From the IMG/VR virus record IMGVR_UViG_3300010885_034871, positions 1 through 24,816 of that record: a DNA stretch of 24,816 nucleotides; one strand, written 5' to 3'. The stretch comes from a virus. A program made the position numbers and the translations under genes. Positions 1 to 6,772 of this stretch are shown here, one piece after another. The stretch's first letter is position 1; every line of letters starts with the position of its first letter. The notes beneath the pieces are model-generated. The model saw nothing but the letters and a program-made list of their open reading frames with translations, did no database searches and was not told the DNA's origin.

Positions 1-1
1 C

Positions 2-1189
2 GAAACGTTCGACGCCCTCGGCTTGGAGGTCAAGGGACAGCGCGACGTGGACAGCCACAAGGTGCGCCAGCGCATCATGAGCGGCGCTGAGGTGCTCGAC
101 ACCGTCGAATGGGCGGGGAAGTATATCCCCATCGTCCCGGTCTACGGCGCTGAGGTCAACTTCAAGGGCAAGCGTCACTTCCGCAGCCTGATCCGCGGTG
201 CCAAAGACGCCCAACGGATGTTCAACTACTGGCGGACCACCTCAACCGAACTGGTGGCGCTGGCTCCAAAGGCCCCGTTCATCGGTCGCAAGGGTGCGTT
301 TGAGACCGACTTTCAGAAGTGGGCGACGGCCAACACGCAGGCCCATGCCTACCTTGAGTACGACGGCCCGGAAGCCCCTCAGCGGCAACCGTTCTCAGGT
401 GTGCCTTCAGGTGCCCTGCAAGAGGCGCTGAACGCCTCCGACGACATCAAGACCGTGATGGGCATCTACGACGCCAGCCTCGGTGCGCGGTCGAATGAGA
501 CCTCCGGCAAGGCCATCATCGCCCGGCAGATGGAAGGCGATAACGCCACCTTCCACTTTGTGGACAACCTGTCCCGCGCCATCCGTCATGCGGGCCGGAT
601 CATGATCGACCTGATCCCCCAGGTCTATTCGGTGCCGCAAGTGGTGCGGATTGTGGGCCTCGACGGCGAGCCCGACATGAAGTCGGTCAACCAGCCGGTG
701 CGGGAGCAGCAAGAGAACCCGCAGACCGGCGAGATTGAGGAAGTCACCAAGATCTACGACCTCACGGTGGGCCGCTACGACCTCACCGTCTCGGCTGGCC
801 CGTCCTACGCCTCGCTGCGTCAAGAAGCGGCATCGCAGATGATTGAACTCATCCGCGCCTATCCGGATGCAGCCCCGGTCATTGGTGACTTGCTCGTCAA
901 GAACCTGGACTGGCCGGGTGCCGACGAGATTGCCGAGCGGCTGGCGAAGGCAATGGGCCAGGCGACCGGGGAGCAGGGCCAGCCCGGCCCCGATCCGCAG
1001 GCCATGCAGGCGGTGCAGCAGTACCAGGGCGCCCTGCAACAGATGCAACAGAAATATCAGGCGCTTGAGGCTGACAAGAGCCTTGAAGCCCGGAAACTCG
1101 ATATCGCGGCGTTTGAGGCTGAGACCAAGAGGATCAGCGCGACGACCCGCGAAACCAGACTGCCCGCCGGCCTCTACACGGACGGCTGA
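2..1189 (+). CDS. P22-like portal protein, C-terminal part (5' truncated by window edge)
   Basis: The reading frame is open from base 2 and ends at a TGA at 1187-1189. The first 396 codons visible are an internal and C-terminal part, and the real start lies upstream. The TTG at 23 is not a convincing start. The stretch around 1.5-0.6 kb before the stop, including a GDNATFHFVDNLSRAIRHAGR segment and the following LIPQVY, matches what I know of the P22-type dodecameric portal that forms the DNA entry vertex. The last ~80 residues are rich in Gln and Ala and look like a helical barrel tail (QQYQGALQQMQQKYQALEAD). The gene is followed by scaffold and then coat, which is the standard order for this head type. 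I am confident of the family; the N-terminus cannot be described. Confidence 0.9.
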   Translation, partial: ETFDALGLEVKGQRDVDSHKVRQRIMSGAEVLDTVEWAGKYIPIVPVYGAEVNFKGKRHFRSLIRGAKDAQRMFNYWRTTSTELVALAPKAPFIGRKGAFETDFQKWATANTQAHAYLEYDGPEAPQRQPFSGVPSGALQEALNASDDIKTVMGIYDASLGARSNETSGKAIIARQMEGDNATFHFVDNLSRAIRHAGRIMIDLIPQVYSVPQVVRIVGLDGEPDMKSVNQPVREQQENPQTGEIEEVTKIYDLTVGRYDLTVSAGPSYASLRQEAASQMIELIRAYPDAAPVIGDLLVKNLDWPGADEIAERLAKAMGQATGEQGQPGPDPQAMQAVQQYQGALQQMQQKYQALEADKSLEARKLDIAAFEAETKRISATTRETRLPAGLYTDG

Positions 1190-1198
1190 CAGACCCCC

Positions 1199-1218
1199 GG
1201 CCCGTCGTGAGACGCGCC
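1199..1218 (+). promoter_or_regulatory. 5'-UTR hairpin, copy A (upstream of scaffold gene)
   Basis: The arms GGCCCGTC and GACGCGCC pair at 7 of 8 positions around the loop GTGA, which is a GNRA-type tetraloop. The element ends 25 nt before the scaffold ATG. The same arms, base for base, recur at 2181-2201 and 3840-3860. Copies A and B also share a following CTTCCC and GGAACCT. The repetition and placement are seen directly; a function as an RNA structure or protein-binding site is inference. Confidence 0.6.
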
Positions 1219-1243
1219 TTCCCTTAGATGGAACCTACTCAAA

Positions 1244-2164
1244 ATGGAAAACGACGCGACCAATCCGGTCGACGTTGAGGACGATGCTGTCCTCGACGCT
1301 CCGGAAGTCGAGGCGACGTCCTACAGCGGCGACACCTCAGAGGCGGAAACCGATGGAGCCCCGGAAGACGAGGGCCAACCGGAGGACGATACCGAGGAAG
1401 TGGATTGGGACGGTACCAAGTACCGGATCCCCAAGGCGCTGCGACCCGGCTTGCTCATGCAGGCTGACTACACCCGAAAGACGCAGGAGCTTGCCGAGCA
1501 AAGGCGGAACGTTGAGCAGCACGTCCAAGCGCTGAACCAACGGGCCGAGCTGGAGCAGGCAACCCTCGAACACCGGGTGAACCTGAGAACGGTGGAGCAG
1601 CAGCTTCAGCAGTTCTCCGGCACCGACTGGTCCAACTATTCGGCTCAGTACGGTGCGGACGCCACAGCCGCGGCTATGGCCTCCTGGCAGCAGTACAGGG
1701 ACGCGAAAGCCGAACTTGAAGGCGCCATCGCGAAGACCGAGACCGAAACCCGGCAGATCAGCGAGCGCAGCAGCGCCAACGCGATTGCCCAGGCCGATCA
1801 GGCTCTGTCGCGAGAGATCGAGGGCTGGTCCCCTCAGCTCGTTCAGGACCTTGCCGGATACGCTGCCGAGACCTTCGGCATCACCCCGCAAGAGCTTCGG
1901 GACAGCGTCGTCAACCCGGACGGCACCCCAGACACCCGGACCTTCAAGGTCCTGGCACGTTTGCACAAGGCCGAGACGGAACTGGCGAAACTGAAGGCCA
2001 GCCAGACCAAGGCGCAGAACGCCGAGAAGGTCGCAGCAGTCACCCCCGCCAAGGCCGTTGGCCAGCGGGCGGGCGGGTACCAGCCCGGCCTGAACGACCA
2101 GCTACCGATCGACGAGTGGATGCGCCGTCGCAACGCCGAGCGAGCGAGAGCCGCCGGGCGCTGA
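1244..2164 (+). CDS. Capsid scaffolding protein
   Basis: This 306-residue protein lies between portal and coat, the usual scaffold position. Residues 1-52 are strongly acidic. A short conserved-looking block follows (WDGTKYRIPKALRPG, then MQADYTRKTQELAEQRR), which is typical of phage scaffolds. Residues ~80-180 are charged and Gln-rich with coiled-coil character, and the C-terminus is basic (EWMRRRNAERARAAGR), as expected for the coat-binding tail of a P22-type scaffold. The ATG at 1244 has only a weak ribosome site (a GGAA-type sequence about 11 nt upstream). The leader contains hairpin copy A. Family assignment rests on composition, motif and synteny, not on a database match. Confidence 0.85.
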   Translation: MENDATNPVDVEDDAVLDAPEVEATSYSGDTSEAETDGAPEDEGQPEDDTEEVDWDGTKYRIPKALRPGLLMQADYTRKTQELAEQRRNVEQHVQALNQRAELEQATLEHRVNLRTVEQQLQQFSGTDWSNYSAQYGADATAAAMASWQQYRDAKAELEGAIAKTETETRQISERSSANAIAQADQALSREIEGWSPQLVQDLAGYAAETFGITPQELRDSVVNPDGTPDTRTFKVLARLHKAETELAKLKASQTKAQNAEKVAAVTPAKAVGQRAGGYQPGLNDQLPIDEWMRRRNAERARAAGR

Positions 2165-2180
2165 CCCCCAACAACATCAC

Positions 2181-2201
2181 GGCCCGTCGAGATGACGCGC
2201 C
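2181..2201 (+). promoter_or_regulatory. 5'-UTR hairpin, copy B (upstream of coat gene)
   Basis: This copy has the same arms as A (GGCCCGTC, GACGCGCC) around a 5-nt loop GAGAT, and ends 21 nt before the coat GTG. Just after it, TTCC (2202-2205) can pair with GGAA (2212-2215), which is part of the coat Shine-Dalgarno sequence. A second small helix could therefore mask the ribosome site. Confidence 0.6.
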
Positions 2202-2222
2202 TTCCCAAGAAGGAACCTGATC

Positions 2223-3425
2223 GTGGCTAATACGATCCTCACTCCGACAATGGTCACGCGTGAAGCGCTGGCCGTTCTCCACCAGAAGCTGAACTTCGTC
2301 GGCAACGTCAACCGCACCTACGATGACAGCTTCGCCCAGGATGGCGCCAAGATCGGCTCTACCCTGAAGATCCGCCTGCCGAACCAGTACACGCTTCGGT
2401 CTGGCGCCACCCTGTCGGCTCAGGACACCTCAGAACAGAGCGTGGATCTGGCGGTCGCCACCCAGAAGGGTGTTGACCTGAACTTCACCTCGACGGACCT
2501 CACCCTGTCCCTGCAGGACTTCAGCGCCCGCATCCTGGAGCCGGCCATGTCGGTTCTCGCGGCGGGTATTGAAGCTGACGCCCTCTCGATGGCCACTGAC
2601 GTCTATCAGTCGGTGTGGAACGGCGGCGCTGCGGCCACCTTCCAGCGGGTTCTTGCCGGTCGCAAGATCATGCAGGACGCCCTCGCCCCCATGAACGACC
2701 GCAATGCCCTGCTTAACACGCAGGACAATGTGGACCTCGTGGACGCGCTCAAGGGCCTGTTCAACGACCAGACCAGCCTGAGCAAGCAATACCGCGAAGG
2801 CTTCATGGGTCGGACGGCGGGCTACGACTTCAGCGAAAACACGCTGATCCCGACTTTCACCCGTGGCGCCGGCAACACCGCCTATACCACCAGCACCCAA
2901 ACCAGCACTCTGGCCACCGATGGCACGGCTTACGCCGCTGTTACCGTGGCTTCCGGCTCTGGCGCTCTGGTGAAGGGTGACGTGTTCACCATCGGCAACG
3001 TGTTCAAGGTGCACCCGGAGTCCAAGGTCTCCATGGGCATCCTTCAGCAGTTCGTGGTGACGGCGGCCTACGCGGGCGGTGCCGGTTCTGTGACCATCTC
3101 CCCCAGCATCGTCCTGGGTGGTGGTCGCCAGAACTGCATCATCCCGACCACCTCGGCAACGGCGGCAATCAGCTTCCTCGGCACCGCCTCGACTGCCGTT
3201 GGCACGTCGCTGCTGTTCCAAAAGGACGCCTTCGCCTTCGCCACTGCCGACCTGGTCATGCCGAAGGGTGTGGACTTTGCCTCGCGGCAGGTTCTCGACG
3301 GCATCTCCATGCGGATTGTGCGCCAGTACGACATCAACAACGACAAGTTCCCGACCCGTCTTGATGTCCTCTACGGCTACAAAACCATCCGTCCGCAACT
3401 GGCGGTTCGCCTCCACAACAACTGA
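2223..3425 (+). CDS. Major capsid protein, P22 coat (gp5) family
   Basis: The 400-residue product starts MANTILTPTMVTREALAVLH and continues with the KIGSTLKIRLPNQYTLRSG region, the N-terminal signature I associate with P22-type HK97-fold coat proteins. The length is close to P22 gp5 (430). The start is a GTG at 2223, supported by AAGGA about 8 nt upstream. The protein forms the T=7-type shell with the scaffold encoded just before. Upstream lies hairpin copy B and downstream a 9-bp stem-loop, so the most abundant virion mRNA segment is bracketed by structures. The middle region (residues ~215-330) is rich in Thr, Ala and Gly and probably holds the inserted surface domain. No sign of damage. 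Confidence 0.92.
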   Translation: MANTILTPTMVTREALAVLHQKLNFVGNVNRTYDDSFAQDGAKIGSTLKIRLPNQYTLRSGATLSAQDTSEQSVDLAVATQKGVDLNFTSTDLTLSLQDFSARILEPAMSVLAAGIEADALSMATDVYQSVWNGGAAATFQRVLAGRKIMQDALAPMNDRNALLNTQDNVDLVDALKGLFNDQTSLSKQYREGFMGRTAGYDFSENTLIPTFTRGAGNTAYTTSTQTSTLATDGTAYAAVTVASGSGALVKGDVFTIGNVFKVHPESKVSMGILQQFVVTAAYAGGAGSVTISPSIVLGGGRQNCIIPTTSATAAISFLGTASTAVGTSLLFQKDAFAFATADLVMPKGVDFASRQVLDGISMRIVRQYDINNDKFPTRLDVLYGYKTIRPQLAVRLHNN

Positions 3426-3433
3426 TGAGCAAG

Positions 3434-3457
3434 GGGGAGGGGTTAGCGCCTCTCCCC
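3434..3457 (+). terminator. Stem-loop after coat gene (terminator-like, no U-tract)
   Basis: GGGGAGGGG (3434-3442) pairs with CCTCTCCCC (3449-3457) in a 9-bp stem with one G-U pair and loop TTAGCG. No run of T follows, so efficient Rho-independent termination is doubtful. It could be a partial terminator, an mRNA 3'-end stabiliser or a processing site between the coat and the next small gene. Confidence 0.5.
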
Positions 3458-3486
3458 TGAGCCTTCTCAACTGAAGGAGACGCCCG

Positions 3487-3798
3487 ATGGGTGCAACGAT
3501 CAATGAAGACCGGTTCGGGGTGGTCACTTTCACCTTCGACCCGGCATCAGTGGCTGCGGCCACTTCCGCTGAACAGACCGTCACCGTCTCCGGCTTGAAG
3601 ACCGGCGATGTGGTGGTCCTCAGCAAGCCCACGGCGACGGCTGGCGTTGGCATTGTCAACGCCCGCGTGTCGGCGGCGAACACGCTGGCCGTGACCTTCG
3701 TCAACGCCACGGCCTCGTCTGTGGACCCGGCTTCCGAGACCTACACGCTGTTCTGGTTCCGACCGGAAAAGACGGTCTCCGGCGTGGTCAACCCGTAA
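3487..3798 (+). CDS. Small virion protein (putative capsid decoration protein)
   Basis: This 103-residue protein follows the coat gene and has a good ribosome site (AAGGAGA, 6 nt before the ATG at 3487). The sequence is all-beta in character, with alternating Val/Thr stretches (EQTVTVSGLKTGDVVVL, NTLAVTFVNAT). It has no signal peptide or membrane segment, and its acidic-aromatic C-terminus reads TLFWFRPEK. Small beta-sandwich proteins directly downstream of coat genes are often head decoration or Ig-like surface proteins, and I infer that role from position and composition. It sits alone between two stem-loops (3434-3457 and 3804-3833), which suggests its expression is tuned separately. I do not recognise a specific family. 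Confidence 0.7.
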   Translation: MGATINEDRFGVVTFTFDPASVAAATSAEQTVTVSGLKTGDVVVLSKPTATAGVGIVNARVSAANTLAVTFVNATASSVDPASETYTLFWFRPEKTVSGVVNP

Positions 3799-3803
3799 CC
3801 GGA

Positions 3804-3833
3804 CGGCGGGGGCTTCGGCTCCCGCCGCTCTTT
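3804..3833 (+). terminator. Rho-independent terminator with UUCG tetraloop
   Basis: CGGCGGGGGC (3804-3813) pairs with GCTCCCGCCG (3818-3827) over 10 bp including one G-U pair, closed by TTCG. CTCTTTCC follows. This is the strongest intrinsic-terminator shape in the late region. It lies between the head genes and the remaining virion genes, so read-through or antitermination would be needed for tail gene expression. Confidence 0.75.
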
Positions 3834-3839
3834 CCATTT

Positions 3840-3860
3840 GGCCCGTCGAGATGACGCGCC
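3840..3860 (+). promoter_or_regulatory. 5'-UTR hairpin, copy C (upstream of the 197-residue virion gene)
   Basis: This copy is identical over 21 bases to copy B, with arms GGCCCGTC/GACGCGCC and loop GAGAT. It ends 23 nt before the GTG at 3884 and begins 12 nt after the terminator stem. Its place right after a terminator would also suit a promoter or operator role, although no ordinary -35/-10 pair is evident. Confidence 0.6.
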
Positions 3861-3883
3861 CCATCTCATGACGGAGGCCGCTC

Positions 3884-4477
3884 GTGCCCAACGCCTTCCC
3901 CATCCTGCGTGACGGAACCCGCCAGCTTGCCGTAAACAGCGGCGCTGGGTCCAACTTCACCGTTCCTTCGGCGGATAACGAGCCGGAGCGCAATACCTAC
4001 CGCTCGTTTGCCTTCGGCCTGGCCCCAACGGGCGCGGTCAATGACCTGGTCGCCCTCGGTGGATCTGCCACCAAGCTGATCCGCCTGAAGGGCGTGATTG
4101 TGTCGGGCACGGCTACGGCGGCGACCAACGTCCCGATCTACATTTTCAAGCGGACGGCGGCCTATGTCGGCGGCACTGCCACCACCATCAGCCGAGTGTC
4201 GGCGGACACGGACGATCCGGTTTCGACGGCAAGCTTGGTCCACTACGCCACGGCAGGCGCTACGGCTGGCACCGGAACGATGCTCGACGGTTGCCGCCTG
4301 AACCTGGCCCCGGCGGCAAACGGCGGCATTGACCGCTTCCTGTTTCAGTACACCTGGCAGAACGACAAGGCCCCAAACCTTCGCGGCGTGACTGAGTTCA
4401 TCGGCGTGGGCCTGAACGGAACCACCTTCCCTGCCGGCGGCGGCCTTGATGTCGCTCTGGTCTGGACGGAGGAATAA
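3884..4477 (+). CDS. Hypothetical virion structural protein (197 aa)
   Basis: Translation starts at GTG 3884, decided by GGAGG about 6 nt upstream. The product begins MPNAFPILRDGTRQLAVNSG. It is rich in Ala, Thr and Gly and predominantly beta in character, with no transmembrane segment. It ends in a short acidic tail (VALVWTEE). It lies between the coat/decoration genes and the head-tail adaptor. Proteins of this size and composition in that slot are often minor head or head-fibre proteins, but I do not recognise this one. Its leader carries hairpin copy C, so it belongs to the same regulatory set as scaffold and coat. Confidence 0.75.
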   Translation: MPNAFPILRDGTRQLAVNSGAGSNFTVPSADNEPERNTYRSFAFGLAPTGAVNDLVALGGSATKLIRLKGVIVSGTATAATNVPIYIFKRTAAYVGGTATTISRVSADTDDPVSTASLVHYATAGATAGTGTMLDGCRLNLAPAANGGIDRFLFQYTWQNDKAPNLRGVTEFIGVGLNGTTFPAGGGLDVALVWTEE

Positions 4478-4479
4478 CG

Positions 4480-5136
4480 GTGGCCCTTACGACCTTCTCC
4501 GAGCTTAAGGCGTCGGTCGCGGACTTCCTGAACCGTACCGACCTGACGACGACGATCCCGGACTTCATCGCCCTGGCCGAAGCCGACATCAACAGTCACT
4601 TCGACTTGCGGACGGTGGAGAGCGATCAGGCCCTAACCGCGGTGACAAACTCGCGGTTCATTGCCCTGCCGACGGGCTTCCGGGAGCCTCAGAACCTCTG
4701 GATCAACTGGCCCTATGGCCGGGGCGATCCCCTGCGGTTCATGGCCCCTGAGCTGCTGGTGACCAGCACCACCCCGGGCATCCCTTTGCTGTGGAGCATT
4801 GACGGGTCGAACATCGCCTTTGAGCGCCCGGCGGGAAGCGCCTATTCGCTGACCCTGCGGATGATCGGCGGCGTCACCCTGTCGGACGCCAACCCCACCA
4901 ACCTCGTCCTCACCAACTACCCCAACGTCTACCTCTACGGAGCCTTGAAAGAGGCGGCGCCCTACCTGCGGGACGTTGAAGGCGCGGGCCTGTGGGAAGC
5001 GAAATACCAGGACGCCATCATGAAGGCCAAGGCGAAGGAAGGCCGTGAAAAGTCGCTGGTGACGCTTTCGACTGAGCCGGGGGCTCTGACCTTCCGGGGC
5101 AATCGTGGCGGCTTCAACATCAACCGGGGCTTCTGA
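4480..5136 (+). CDS. Head-tail adaptor (connector) protein
   Basis: The 218-residue product starts at GTG 4480 with GGAGGA about 8 nt upstream, only 2 nt after the previous stop. The N-terminal part (FSELKASVADFLNRTDLTTTIPDFIALAEADINSHFDLRTVE) is a helical block typical of podoviral adaptors that bind under the portal. A beta-rich middle follows (RFIALPTGFREPQNLWI), and then a C-terminal helix pair with YLYGALKEAAPYLRDVEGAGLWEAKYQDAI. This layout is characteristic of the SU10/gp4-like adaptor group as I know it. Position after the capsid genes agrees. It probably forms the first ring of the neck. Confidence 0.8.
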   Translation: MALTTFSELKASVADFLNRTDLTTTIPDFIALAEADINSHFDLRTVESDQALTAVTNSRFIALPTGFREPQNLWINWPYGRGDPLRFMAPELLVTSTTPGIPLLWSIDGSNIAFERPAGSAYSLTLRMIGGVTLSDANPTNLVLTNYPNVYLYGALKEAAPYLRDVEGAGLWEAKYQDAIMKAKAKEGREKSLVTLSTEPGALTFRGNRGGFNINRGF

Positions 5137-5396
5137 TGCCGGTTTCCGTCCGCCCAATCAGCCCCGACCTTGGCTTTCCGGTTTCCGCCATCCTCCAGGA
5201 CTTGTCGGACGCGGCAGCCGAGATCCAGACGCCGACCCAGCCGGTGCAGCTCGCCACGGTCCTGTTCGCCTCCCTGCCGCCGGCCGATAGCTGGCGGGCC
5301 TGCATGATCCACGTCTCTGACAAGAACTCTATCGCCATCAGCACACCTGTCGCCGGGGTCTACACCTGGCTGCGGGCTGACGGGAGCGCCCTGTAA
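5136..5396 (+). CDS. Small hypothetical tail-region protein (86 aa)
   Basis: The ATG at 5136 shares its A with the previous TGA (TGATG), so it is probably translated by re-initiation. The gene ends by sharing one base with the next start (TAATG at 5394). The product has no signal or membrane segment and is mixed in character (LQDLSDAAAEIQTPTQPVQLATVLFASLPPAD, then a short beta section ending TWLRADGSAL). Its place between adaptor and fibre-like genes suggests a virion or tail-assembly part. I do not recognise the family. Confidence 0.7.
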   Translation: MPVSVRPISPDLGFPVSAILQDLSDAAAEIQTPTQPVQLATVLFASLPPADSWRACMIHVSDKNSIAISTPVAGVYTWLRADGSAL

Positions 5397-6094
5397 TGGC
5401 TTCGTCCTATTCCACATCGTTCCGGCTGAATTATCAGGCCCCCGGCGACAACCTCAACATCTGGGGCACAACGCTCAACACAGGCGTTTTCCAGCTTCTG
5501 GAGGATGCCCTTGCCGGGGCTGTCAGTCAGGCCCTGTCGGGCACCCTGAGCCTTACCAGCGTCAACGGCGCGACGGATCAGGCCCGGTGTCTGGCGCTCA
5601 ACATCACTGGCGGGACCGGCGGCACCATCACCGCGCCGGGCGTCAAGAAGCTCTACTTCGTCCGCAATGCCGCTTCGGGCTCGGTCATCGTCACGACCGG
5701 GGCAGGGGCCACGGCAACATTTGCGGCGGGTGACGTAGGCTTCTGCTACTCGCCGGACGGCATCAACTTCTACCGGACCTCGACCACGACGGCCTTTGGC
5801 GGCGTGACGCTAACTGGCCTCGGCTCGCCCTCGGCGGCAACGGATGCTGCGACCAAGGGCTATGTTGACGGCGTGGCCTTCACCATGGCTGCCGGCTCGC
5901 TCCCCGGCCAAGGCGGCAACGCTGGCAAGTCGCTCATCACCAACGGCACGGTTGCCTCCTGGGGCATCCCAACCCTCACCGTGGCTGACCTTCCGGCCCT
6001 CGCGACCTCCAACCTCACCGACTACGCCTCCGACCAGGCCGCGAAGACCGCGACGGCCACCAAACTCGCCATCGCCTTCGCGGCTGCGCTCTAG
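5396..6094 (+). CDS. Tail fibre-type protein
   Basis: This 232-residue beta-rich protein begins MASSYSTSFRLNYQAPGDN and contains WGTTLNTGVFQLLEDALAGAV near the N-terminus, a region commonly found in phage tail fibre heads. Around residues 139-152 is a SPSAATDAATKGYVD segment, the recurring fibre motif that precedes trimeric shaft or tip domains. The C-terminal ~45 residues are Ala/Thr-rich and helical, perhaps a trimerisation segment. It starts in a 1-nt overlap with the upstream gene. It is short for a complete fibre and may work together with the two adhesin-like proteins encoded next. Confidence 0.75.
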   Translation: MASSYSTSFRLNYQAPGDNLNIWGTTLNTGVFQLLEDALAGAVSQALSGTLSLTSVNGATDQARCLALNITGGTGGTITAPGVKKLYFVRNAASGSVIVTTGAGATATFAAGDVGFCYSPDGINFYRTSTTTAFGGVTLTGLGSPSAATDAATKGYVDGVAFTMAAGSLPGQGGNAGKSLITNGTVASWGIPTLTVADLPALATSNLTDYASDQAAKTATATKLAIAFAAAL

Positions 6095-6106
6095 GGATCC
6101 TGACAC

Positions 6107-6772
6107 ATGGCCATTGCCTCAAACTCCATTATCACCCCGCAGCGGCCTTTTACGGCTGTGGCGGTCGCCACTACGGCGAACTCGACCTATACGGACAGCC
6201 CGACCAACACGGTCTTGCTCGCCCGTCAGGACTTGCTTCCCGTCAACCCCTTCACCGTGGTGAACCTGTCGGCCACGGTCACGGTATCGCACCCCGACCA
6301 CGGCTTGTTTACCGGGATGCAGATCACGGTGTCAGGGGCGGCGGCGGTGGGCGGCATCACGCCTTCGGGCGCCTACAGCATCACCGTGCTGACGGCGGAC
6401 ACCTACACCTTCACGCATGGCTCCAGCGCCACCTCAAGCGCCACTGGCGGCGGTTCGGCCGTTCTGGCGCAACTGGCCCGCACCTCGGCCAACGGGGCGC
6501 GGATCACGCGGATGACGGCTCTAGCTCGGGCTACTCCCTCGGCGACGGAACTTCAGCTCTACGTCTCCAACGACGGCGGCACCACGAAGCGCCTCATCCG
6601 GTCGGTGACATTGCCTGCGTACACGGTGGTTCAGACGGCGGGTCAAACGGCGATTGACATGGGCTATTCGGACAGCGCCCCGCTGATCCTGGGGCCTTCG
6701 GATACGCTCTACGTCGGCATTGGCGTGAGCAACACCGGCATTGTCTTCCGCGCTGAAGGCTTCGGCTACTGA
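6107..6772 (+). CDS. Tail/adhesin protein with a shared ~75-residue beta module
   Basis: The 221-residue product starts at ATG 6107, 12 nt after the previous stop. It has an N-terminal beta region. Residues ~44-121 form a module with HGLFTGMQITVSGAAAVGGIT and later DTYTFTHGSSATSSATGGGS; a close relative of this module is in the large tail protein at 8465-10264 (its residues ~99-176). The rest (SANGARITRMTALARATPSATELQLYVSNDGGTTKRLIRS) resembles carbohydrate-binding or fibre-surface domains with laminin-like beta character. No signal peptide or membrane segment. I infer a virion surface role from neighbours and from the shared module; a precise family is not recognised. Confidence 0.7.
   Translation: MAIASNSIITPQRPFTAVAVATTANSTYTDSPTNTVLLARQDLLPVNPFTVVNLSATVTVSHPDHGLFTGMQITVSGAAAVGGITPSGAYSITVLTADTYTFTHGSSATSSATGGGSAVLAQLARTSANGARITRMTALARATPSATELQLYVSNDGGTTKRLIRSVTLPAYTVVQTAGQTAIDMGYSDSAPLILGPSDTLYVGIGVSNTGIVFRAEGFGY

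Noticed and set aside
2430-3710. 426-codon open frame on the minus strand across the coat gene
   Set aside because: It mirrors the codon pattern of a GC-rich plus-strand gene, has Arg/His/Val-rich composition with no recognisable domain, and crosses hairpins and gene borders.
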